A stretch of 64,000 bases of DNA, from positions 866,656 to 930,655 of the forward strand of contig NZ_NNBJ01000001.1 of NCBI RefSeq assembly GCF_002803085.1, written 5' to 3'. Source of the DNA: Streptomyces sp. CB01201 (lineage in GTDB: Bacteria > Actinomycetota > Actinomycetes > Streptomycetales > Streptomycetaceae). The notes beneath the pieces were generated by a model. It was not told where the DNA came from and ran no database searches. It saw only the letters and a program-made list of their open reading frames with translations. The position numbers and the translations under genes were made by a program. Positions 58,445 through 64,000 of the stretch are shown in pieces (the stretch's first letter is position 1; the number at the start of each line of letters is the position of its first letter).

Positions 58445-59326
58445 ATGGGCGAGCAGAGCACGGTTCCTGCGATGACGGACCTGGCGGCGGCACTGGGGGT
58501 CCGGATCCGCGACCCCGAGCCGCCCGCGTCCGAGTTCTTCCCCTCCCGTGCGGGCTGCCGACTGCACGCCTACGACTGGGGCGGCACGGGCCCGGCCGTA
58601 CTCCTGCTGCACGGCGGCGGACTGACCTCGCACACCTGGGACTTCGTCTGCCTCGGGCTGCGTGGCGCTGCCCGGCTCGTCGCCCTCGACCTGCGCGGGC
58701 ACGGCGACAGCGACTGGTCCGAGGACTACCGCATCGCCGCGATGGCCGAGGACGTCATCGCCGCGGCCGATCACCTCGGCTTCGGCCGGGTGGGTCTGGT
58801 CGGCATGTCGCTCGGCGGGGTGGTCGCCGCCCACGTCGCCGACACCCATCCCGAGCGTGTCGAACGCCTGGTGCTGGTCGACGTCGCACCCGGCGTCGAC
58901 TTCGAAAGCAGCGCCCGCGTAAGGGAGTTCATGGCCGGTCTGGGTCCCGTCGCCGAACTCGACGTGGTGGTGGACGCCGCGCTGCGGGTCAACCCGCGGG
59001 CGCACCGTGCGAGCGTCGCCTACCGCATGAGCACCCTGTTCCGGCGCGGGGCGGACGGCGGGTGGATGCCGAAGAACGACCCCCGGCCGCCGGACTTCCC
59101 CGCCATCCTCGCCGCCATCGAGCAACTGCCCCTCAGGCTCGGCAGGTTGCCGGTCCTCCTCGTGCGAGGCGGGCGCAGCCGGGTACTCCCGCAGTCCACC
59201 GCCGAGCGCCTGGTGGGGCGCCTGCCGGACGGTGGACTCGTGGTGGTCCCGGACGCGGGCCACAACGTGCAGGAGGACAACCCGGCCGCGCTGATCGCCG
59301 CGCTGCGGACGTTCTTGACCCGCTGA
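58445..59326 (+). CDS. Alpha/beta fold hydrolase
   Basis: The 293-residue enzyme shows the standard order: AVLLLHGGGLTSHTWDFV (oxyanion hole), VALDLRGHGDSDW, LVGMSLGGVVAAHVAD with the Ser nucleophile, an Asp after LPVLLVRGGRS, and PDAGHNVQEDNP with the catalytic His. There is no signal peptide. The substrate is unknown; lactonase, esterase and C-C hydrolase roles all occur in this group. It is divergent from a TetR regulator whose operators overlap its promoter, so its substrate may be the inducer. Confidence 0.9.
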   Translation: MGEQSTVPAMTDLAAALGVRIRDPEPPASEFFPSRAGCRLHAYDWGGTGPAVLLLHGGGLTSHTWDFVCLGLRGAARLVALDLRGHGDSDWSEDYRIAAMAEDVIAAADHLGFGRVGLVGMSLGGVVAAHVADTHPERVERLVLVDVAPGVDFESSARVREFMAGLGPVAELDVVVDAALRVNPRAHRASVAYRMSTLFRRGADGGWMPKNDPRPPDFPAILAAIEQLPLRLGRLPVLLVRGGRSRVLPQSTAERLVGRLPDGGLVVVPDAGHNVQEDNPAALIAALRTFLTR

Positions 59327-59339
59327 CCCGCTGACCCGC
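59316..59339. repeat. 8-bp tandem repeat spanning the hydrolase stop codon
   Basis: TGACCCGC occurs three times in a row; the second copy supplies the TGA stop of the hydrolase gene (59324-59326). Slippage would change the C-terminus only slightly because every copy carries a TGA in one of the frames. Confidence 0.75.
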
Positions 59340-59362
59340 TGGGACTCCGGTCCGGCGCGGAG

Positions 59363-60295
59363 CTACGGGGTGTAGACGGCGTCGCTTCCGTACAACTCCC
59401 TGGTGATGCCCGACAGATAGGTGTGCCGGTCCGTGCCGTCCAGGTTGTAGGTGAGGTACACGCCGTAGCCCTCGCTGACCGTACGCTTCGCGAGGCCGGC
59501 CGCCGTGCTCGATGACGTCGCCGCGAAATCGATGGCCGCCGGAGAGAGGGCCGACTTGGGCAGGGCGATGCTCGGGACACCCCACGTGCCGTAGTAGGGG
59601 TTCCAGGCGTAGTTGAACTTGGACGAGACGTTCACCCCGCCGTAGGAGAGGCGTGATGCGGCGGGGCCGATGTTGTACAGGGAGATGAGCTTGTCGGGCA
59701 TGTTGGCGCGCAGCGCGGTGACCAGGTGGACGAACGAGCTGCTGTTGGGCTGCCCGGTTCCGTTGTTGCCGTATTCGGCGTACTCGTCGTCGAAGTCGAT
59801 GCCGTCCAGACCGTACTTGGCGACCGCGTCGGACAGTTGCCTGGCGAACGTGGCGGCCGCGGCCTGGGACGGGAAGTTGGCGAAGCCCGCGCCCTGGTGG
59901 TTGCCGAGTACCGACAGCATGACCTTGATGCCCTTGGCCTGGAGCGGGCGTATCTGCGTCTGGACGTTGTCCAGGACCCGCCGCACGTTGTCGTTGAAGT
60001 ACAGATACGCCGACTTCTTGCTCGTGTCGTAGTTGATGTTCGCCGCGAAGACGACCGCGACGTCGAAGACGTTGCCGCCGCCGTTGGCCAGCGTGTACTT
60101 GCCCACGTTGAGCATGCTCTCGTTGTTCACCTCGACGTAGGCCACCGAGGTCGGACCCTTCTTGGCCGTCGCCGAGGGCGCGGGGGTGGCCGCCGGTGCC
60201 GCCTGGGTGGTCGCCGTCGCGCCGCCCACCAGGGCCGCGGCGGCCAGGAGCGCGAGGGCGGCGGTCCGTACTCTGCTCCGGTCGAAGATGCGCAT
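59363..60295 (-). CDS. Endo-beta-N-acetylglucosaminidase H (GH18, Endo H)
   Basis: The 310-residue protein is a secreted Endo H. The signal peptide ends around residue 32-45, and the mature sequence matches S. plicatus Endo H closely, from memory, in VAYVEVNNESMLNVGKYTLA, QIRPLQAKGIKVMLSVLGNH, SFVHLVTALRANMPDKLISL and NYAWNPYYGTWGVP. The GH18 motif DGIDFDDE puts the acid at Glu171 and the assisting Asp at 169. It cuts the chitobiose core of high-mannose N-glycans outside the cell. Direct repeats of GGGTTGAACCAGCG lie 45-74 bases upstream of the start and may control it. Confidence 0.95.
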   Translation of the reverse strand: MRIFDRSRVRTAALALLAAAALVGGATATTQAAPAATPAPSATAKKGPTSVAYVEVNNESMLNVGKYTLANGGGNVFDVAVVFAANINYDTSKKSAYLYFNDNVRRVLDNVQTQIRPLQAKGIKVMLSVLGNHQGAGFANFPSQAAAATFARQLSDAVAKYGLDGIDFDDEYAEYGNNGTGQPNSSSFVHLVTALRANMPDKLISLYNIGPAASRLSYGGVNVSSKFNYAWNPYYGTWGVPSIALPKSALSPAAIDFAATSSSTAAGLAKRTVSEGYGVYLTYNLDGTDRHTYLSGITRELYGSDAVYTP

Positions 60296-60339
60296 TGTCC
60301 ATCAGCTCCCTGTCACATGGACTTGCCTCATGAACGCAT

Positions 60340-60369
60340 GGGTTGAACCAGCGGTGGGTTGAACCAGCG
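60340..60369. promoter_or_regulatory. Direct repeats in the Endo H promoter
   Basis: GGGTTGAACCAGCG is repeated exactly at 60340-60353 and 60356-60369, a 16-base period. Each copy contains the palindrome GGTT-G-AACC. The arrangement resembles the paired direct repeats in Streptomyces chitinase promoters, and the sequence is a weak match to the DasR site (TGGTCTAGACCA, 8 of 12 positions). It lies where the promoter is expected. Confidence 0.6.
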
Positions 60370-60465
60370 ACGGGAGCCTGCCACACGGGATGCGACACGG
60401 ATAGGGTGCCTCCGCTTCTCGCGGACGTACGTCGCCCCACTCACCTCCGTCGATCGGCGGGAAGC

Positions 60466-61197
60466 TCAGGCGCGTTCGCTCAGGTACGCCTCCAACTCGG
60501 CCGCCCCGGCCAGCAGCGACCGCCCACGGTCGCGGAGCCGGCCGTGCCATGCGTGCAGGGTGGCCGTCAACGGTTCGAGCCCGCCGGCCTCCCGCACCCG
60601 GGTGATGAGCGGGGCGATCTGCTCCAACAGGTATCCGCCGCGCCGGAGTTGATGCACCAGGCGGGCGTCGCGTACGGCCGCCTCGCCATAGCGCCGGTAC
60701 CCGGTCAGCGGGTCGCGGTGCGGCCGCACCAGCCCGGCGCGCTCCCACTTGCGCAGCGTCGCGGGCCGGATCCCCAGCGACTGCGCCAACGGCCCGATGA
60801 ACGTGTCCCCGAGCACGGGCCCGTCGCCCGCGCCTGGCTCCGCCGTGTGCTCCAGGCCGCGCAGGGCGTGCTCCACCGCCTGAAGGGTCCTGCGGTCGTC
60901 GAGGAGCCGGCCGTGACTCTCGTCGATCAGCCGGAAGGCTTCCTCCAGGGCGTCCGCGTTGACCGCCCGCATGATCGAAGCCGCCGTCCGGTGACCGTGA
61001 CCGGGCAGCAGGGCGAGAAAGGCCCGCAGTGCCGTCGCGTGCAGCGGCGTGTAGGAGCGGTAGCCGTTCGGCGCGCGATCGGCGGCCGGGAGGATGCCGG
61101 CCTCCTCGTAATTCCTGACGGCCTGGGTGGAAAGACCGTGTCCGCGCGCCAGATCGACCGGCCGGAGCCGAGACCCGCTTTGAAGGTTCCGTCGCAT
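60466..61197 (-). CDS. MerR-family regulator with two HTH domains (TioE type)
   Basis: The 243-residue protein has two MerR-like DNA-binding domains, the first at LRPVDLARGHGLSTQAVRNY with EEAGILPAADRAPNGYRSYT, the second at LAQSLGIRPATLRKWERAGL with RPHRDPLTGYRRYG. This double arrangement is that of TioE-family regulators from actinomycetes. The start is uncertain: the ATG at 61197 has AGGA close by, and one six codons earlier lacks a site. It is divergent from the erythromycin-esterase-like gene, with a palindrome in the 59-base gap, and probably controls it. The effector is unknown. Confidence 0.88.
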   Translation of the reverse strand: MRRNLQSGSRLRPVDLARGHGLSTQAVRNYEEAGILPAADRAPNGYRSYTPLHATALRAFLALLPGHGHRTAASIMRAVNADALEEAFRLIDESHGRLLDDRRTLQAVEHALRGLEHTAEPGAGDGPVLGDTFIGPLAQSLGIRPATLRKWERAGLVRPHRDPLTGYRRYGEAAVRDARLVHQLRRGGYLLEQIAPLITRVREAGGLEPLTATLHAWHGRLRDRGRSLLAGAAELEAYLSERA

Positions 61198-61235
61198 TGT
61201 CCTGCCAGGATTCATCCATAAGTTTCAACCGAAAG

Positions 61236-61253
61236 TTCAACGATACCGTTGAA
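61236..61253. promoter_or_regulatory. MerR-type operator/promoter palindrome
   Basis: TTCAACG (61236-61242) and CGTTGAA (61247-61253) form a perfect 7-bp inverted repeat with a 4-base spacer, ending three bases before the esterase ATG. A further TTTCAACC lies upstream (61223-61230). The position between the divergent starts fits a MerR-family regulator that twists the promoter. The esterase transcript may be leaderless. Confidence 0.6.
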
Positions 61254-61256
61254 GGC

Positions 61257-62483
61257 ATGGTTACCGACATCAAGAGCGAGCTCAGGGACTGTGTCCAAGC
61301 GCTGGAGGCCCGCGCCGTCATGGGCATGCTCCCGGACCGGCCGCGGCTGCTCGCCCTGGGCGAGCCCACTCATGCGGAGGACACCCTGCTGGACGTGCGC
61401 AACGACCTCTTCCGGCAACTCGTCGAGGAGGGGTACCGGACCATCGCCATCGAGAGCGACTGCATGATGGGCCTGGTCGTGGACGACTACGTGACCACGG
61501 GGGAGGGCACCCTCGACGACGTCATGGCGCGTGGCTTCAGCCATCCCGACATCGGGCTCGGCGCCTCCGCGGCCAACCGTGAGCTCGTGCGCTGGATGCG
61601 CGCCTACAACGAGGGCCGGCCCGCGGGCGAGCGGCTCCGCTTCGCAGGTTTCGACGGCCCCCTTGAGATGGCCGCGGCCGCCAGCCCCCGTGGCGCCCTC
61701 ACCGCACTCCACGACTACCTCTCCACCCACCTGGGCCCGGACCTCCTTCCCCGCACCGAGCAGAGGCTCGACCATCTGCTCGGCTCCGACGACCGCTGGA
61801 CCGAGCCGGCCGCCATGTTCGACCCGGCTCGGTCCATCGGGCGATCCGCCGAGGCCCGCGAGCTGCGACTGCTCGCCGACGATCTCTCGGCGCTGCTCGA
61901 CTCGCACACACCGCGGCTGATCGCGGAGACCTCGCGGGACGGCTGGGACCGGGCCCGTCTGTACGCCCGCACCGCTACCGGGCTGCTGCGCTACCACTTC
62001 TGGATGGCCGACACCTCGCCGCACCGCATGACGTGGCTGGTGAGCCTGCGCGACCGGATGATGGCCGACAACCTGCTCGCCCTCGCCGAGCGGGGCCCGG
62101 CGATGGTCCACGCCCACAACGGCCATCTCCAGCGGAACCGGAGCACCATGTGGATGAGCGGTCTGCCGGTGGAGTGGTGGAGCGCCGGCGCGCTCGTGAG
62201 TGCCCGGCTGGGCAAGGAGTACGCCTTCCTGGCCACGGCGCTGGGCACACTCAGGCACCGGGGCGTGGACGCGCCGCCCCCGGACACGGTCGAAGGCCTT
62301 CTGTACGCGCTCCCGGAGCAGCGGCTACTCCTCGACGCGCCCCGCCTGGCCACCGCCCTCGGCGCCGAGCCGCCTGCCCCCAGGGTCTCCCCGTACTACG
62401 GCTACGCCTCACTCGACCCGGCGCAGCTCGCTCTGAGCGACGGGATCGTGTTCATCAAGGATGTGCCGTCGATGGCACGTTGA
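61257..62483 (+). CDS. Erythromycin esterase-family hydrolase
   Basis: The 408-residue protein belongs to the EreA/EreB-like family. The N-terminal motif LLALGEPTHAEDT contains the conserved Glu36 and His39, RTIAIESDCMMGLVVDDYV follows, MARGFSHPD is the third block, and MVHAHNGHLQRN the fourth, with the catalytic His. Family members open macrolide lactones, but many have other, unknown substrates, so resistance is not proven. Purine-rich GAAGG lies too close to the ATG to act as a normal ribosome binding site. It is controlled probably by the divergent TioE-type regulator. Confidence 0.85.
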   Translation: MVTDIKSELRDCVQALEARAVMGMLPDRPRLLALGEPTHAEDTLLDVRNDLFRQLVEEGYRTIAIESDCMMGLVVDDYVTTGEGTLDDVMARGFSHPDIGLGASAANRELVRWMRAYNEGRPAGERLRFAGFDGPLEMAAAASPRGALTALHDYLSTHLGPDLLPRTEQRLDHLLGSDDRWTEPAAMFDPARSIGRSAEARELRLLADDLSALLDSHTPRLIAETSRDGWDRARLYARTATGLLRYHFWMADTSPHRMTWLVSLRDRMMADNLLALAERGPAMVHAHNGHLQRNRSTMWMSGLPVEWWSAGALVSARLGKEYAFLATALGTLRHRGVDAPPPDTVEGLLYALPEQRLLLDAPRLATALGAEPPAPRVSPYYGYASLDPAQLALSDGIVFIKDVPSMAR

Positions 62484-62641
62484 CCGTCCGTTCCCGCTGC
62501 TCAGCGGAGGTGCTTGGACGTTCCGCCGACGGCCTGGCGCGTCCATGGTCGGGAAAGCGCATTGAGGGCCCGGGCGTTACGGGGGTTGGATTGCGGGCCG
62601 GAGCGGAGAGGTCCATCTCCGACGTGTCGAAGGGGGCGGCC

Positions 62642-64000
62642 ATGCTCAAGGGTTGTGTGCCCTGGCCCGAGGGTTTCGTCGACCGCTACTGGGCGGCGGG
62701 GCACTGGCGCGGCTACACGCTCGACAACCTGCTGCGCGACTGGGCCCTGGAGCACGGGCCGCGCACCGCGCTCGTGCACGGTGACACGCGCCTGTCCTAC
62801 GCCCACCTGAACCGGCGGGTGGACCGCATGGCCGCGGCATTCCGGCTGCGGGGCCTGCGGCCCGGCCAACGGGTCGTGGTGCAGCTTCCGAACGTGCCGG
62901 AGTTCGTGATCACGGTGTTCGCGCTGATGCGCGCCGGAGCGGTCCCCGTGTACTGCCCGCTCTCGTACCGCACACCCGAAGTGGCGCACATCGTGCGAGT
63001 CACCCAGGCGGTCGGCTACGTCGGCCCCGCGACGCACCGGGGCTTCGACCACACCGCGATGGCGGCCGGCATCGCGGCCCAATGGCCTTTCCTGCGCAGG
63101 GTGTTCACCTTCGAGGAGCCCGGCACCGCGTCCCCGTACGGGGGTCTGACGACCGACCCCGCGGGCTGCCAGTACTCACCGCTCGGCGCCCTGGACTCCC
63201 CGCCCGGTCCGGCACTCGCGCTCAGCGCCGATGAGGTCGCACTCTTCGAACTGGCCGATGCAGAAGGCGAGTTGCCCCGCCTCGTGCCGCGCACGCACAA
63301 CGACTACGCCTACCAGGCGCGTGCCGCAGCCGAGGTGGTGGGGCTGACCGGGGACGACGTGTATCTGGCCGTGCTGCCCGCCGAGTCGCTCTTCGCGTTC
63401 GGCGGGCCCGGCATCGTCGGCACGCTCTCCCTCGGTGGCACCGTGGTCCTGGCCGACGGCCAGGACCCCTCCGCCTGGCTCTCGGCCATCGAGCGCGAGC
63501 GGGTCACCATCACCTCGTTCCCCTCCGGCTCCGCCCGTCACCTGGCCGACGTACTCCCCACCATCCAGGCCGACTTGGGCTCGCTGCGCCTCGTGCAGAT
63601 CTGTGGCGAGCTCCTGCCCCGGGAGGCCGCGGAGCGGCTGGGCGCCGCCTTGGGGTGCCGACTGCAGCCGGTCTTCGGCCTCCCCGAGGGGCTGCTCCTG
63701 CTGACCCGGCCCGAGGACCCGGCCGAGACCCTCCTCACCACACACGGCCGTCCGCTCTCGCCCGACGACGAGATCCGCATCGTGGACGCCGACGGCAGGG
63801 ACGTGCCCGAGGGCGAACCGGGTGAGCTGCTCGCACGGGGGCCCTGCACGACCCGAGGCCACTACCGCGAGCCCGAAGGGAACGCGCTCGTCTTCACACC
63901 CGAGGGCTACTTCCGCAGCGGCGTTCTCGCCCGGCGCGACCCGGAGGGAAACGTCGTGGTGAGCGGCCGTCCCGGCGGACCCCGGAATGCCCGCCACGAT
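62642..64000 (+). CDS. Degenerate DhbE/EntE-like adenylating enzyme (partial, runs off window)
   Basis: The 453 visible residues resemble 2,3-dihydroxybenzoate-AMP ligase: GCVPWPEGFVDRYWAAGHWR, PGQRVVVQLPNVPEFVITVF, VPRTHNDYAYQARAAAEVVG and VFGLPEGLLLLTRPEDP. The P-loop expected just before the VPRTH segment (SGGTTGLPK in relatives) reads FELADAEGELPR. The substrate-binding HN of the LPxAHN block is replaced by ES (LPAESLF), the Asp that binds the ribose (TGD) is Val428 (RSGVL), and the GRxKDQI hinge reads GRPGGPRN. The frame is open throughout, so it is not a simple pseudogene; it may be a non-catalytic relative. GAAGGGGG precedes the ATG. No other siderophore genes are in the window. Confidence 0.8.
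   Translation, partial: MLKGCVPWPEGFVDRYWAAGHWRGYTLDNLLRDWALEHGPRTALVHGDTRLSYAHLNRRVDRMAAAFRLRGLRPGQRVVVQLPNVPEFVITVFALMRAGAVPVYCPLSYRTPEVAHIVRVTQAVGYVGPATHRGFDHTAMAAGIAAQWPFLRRVFTFEEPGTASPYGGLTTDPAGCQYSPLGALDSPPGPALALSADEVALFELADAEGELPRLVPRTHNDYAYQARAAAEVVGLTGDDVYLAVLPAESLFAFGGPGIVGTLSLGGTVVLADGQDPSAWLSAIERERVTITSFPSGSARHLADVLPTIQADLGSLRLVQICGELLPREAAERLGAALGCRLQPVFGLPEGLLLLTRPEDPAETLLTTHGRPLSPDDEIRIVDADGRDVPEGEPGELLARGPCTTRGHYREPEGNALVFTPEGYFRSGVLARRDPEGNVVVSGRPGGPRNARHD

Noticed and set aside
62514..62810. 98-residue frame overlapping the start of the adenylating enzyme
   Set aside because: It is Arg/Thr/Pro-rich antisense-type composition in the wrong frame; the frame starting at 62642 carries clear ligase similarity and stays open to the window end.

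Overview
The window is a 64 kb stretch of a high-GC actinomycete chromosome, almost certainly a Streptomyces. The evidence is strong third-position GC in every real frame, GTG and ATG starts behind purine-rich ribosome binding sites, many secreted hydrolases, mycothiol-type enzymes, SARP and TetR/PadR/LysR regulators, and very close matches to known Streptomyces proteins such as Endo H and a GH55 laminarinase. No tRNA, rRNA, insertion sequence, integrase or CRISPR array was seen. It reads as accessory-rich chromosome rather than a single cluster.

Layout. 1-12 kb: a sugar ABC importer (two permeases and a lipoprotein binding protein), a LacI regulator, a GH3 beta-glucosidase, a secreted TIM-barrel glycosidase with a discoidin module, a secreted DUF1996 protein and a divergent GH55 beta-1,3-glucanase. 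GAGCGCTC-type palindromes lie in front of the LacI gene, the DUF1996-led operon and GH55, so this looks like a beta-glucan (fungal wall) utilisation regulon. 12-18 kb: MFS efflux pump with divergent TetR, a Vat-type acetyltransferase, a cytochrome P450 remnant, a PadR regulator with a clear palindromic operator, and an acyl-CoA dehydrogenase homologue. 18-25.6 kb: FAD monooxygenase, LysR, cupin, mycothiol-dependent isomerase homologue, then a small-protein/polyprenyl-synthase/MpaB-oxygenase operon that may make and cleave or oxidise an isoprenoid, facing a strictosidine-synthase-like gene.

25.8-31.6 kb: a SigB/SigF-type sigma factor and small stress proteins (CsbD, a hydrophobic protein), a membrane protein with a sigma-factor-like N-terminus, and a ferredoxin-like/metallo-beta-lactamase fusion. 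31.9-36.8 kb: glyoxylate shunt (aceA-aceB) with a divergent RamB-like regulator and repeated TGCCAAC motifs between them. 36.7-39.4 kb: an anaerobic (class III) ribonucleotide reductase operon nrdD-nrdG whose leader carries both paired NrdR boxes and a cobalamin riboswitch; this is the most striking regulatory arrangement here. 39.5-46.9 kb: short-chain reductase-like protein, epoxide hydrolase, a lipoprotein, stress-type PRC-barrel proteins, a methyltransferase and a ROK regulator.

46.9-53 kb: a two-component system divergent from a flavin redox module (ferric-reductase-like membrane flavoprotein, FMN-binding protein, ApbE flavin transferase), followed by a LuxR-HTH/SARP fusion regulator. 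53-60.3 kb: secreted enzymes (cutinase-like hydrolase, penicillin/AHL acylase, esterase, Endo H) and a TetR/hydrolase pair. 60.4-64 kb: a two-HTH MerR (TioE-type) regulator, an erythromycin-esterase homologue, and a DhbE/EntE-like adenylating enzyme that has lost its P-loop and other core motifs; it runs off the window end. All product assignments rest on reading motifs by eye, without database searches.
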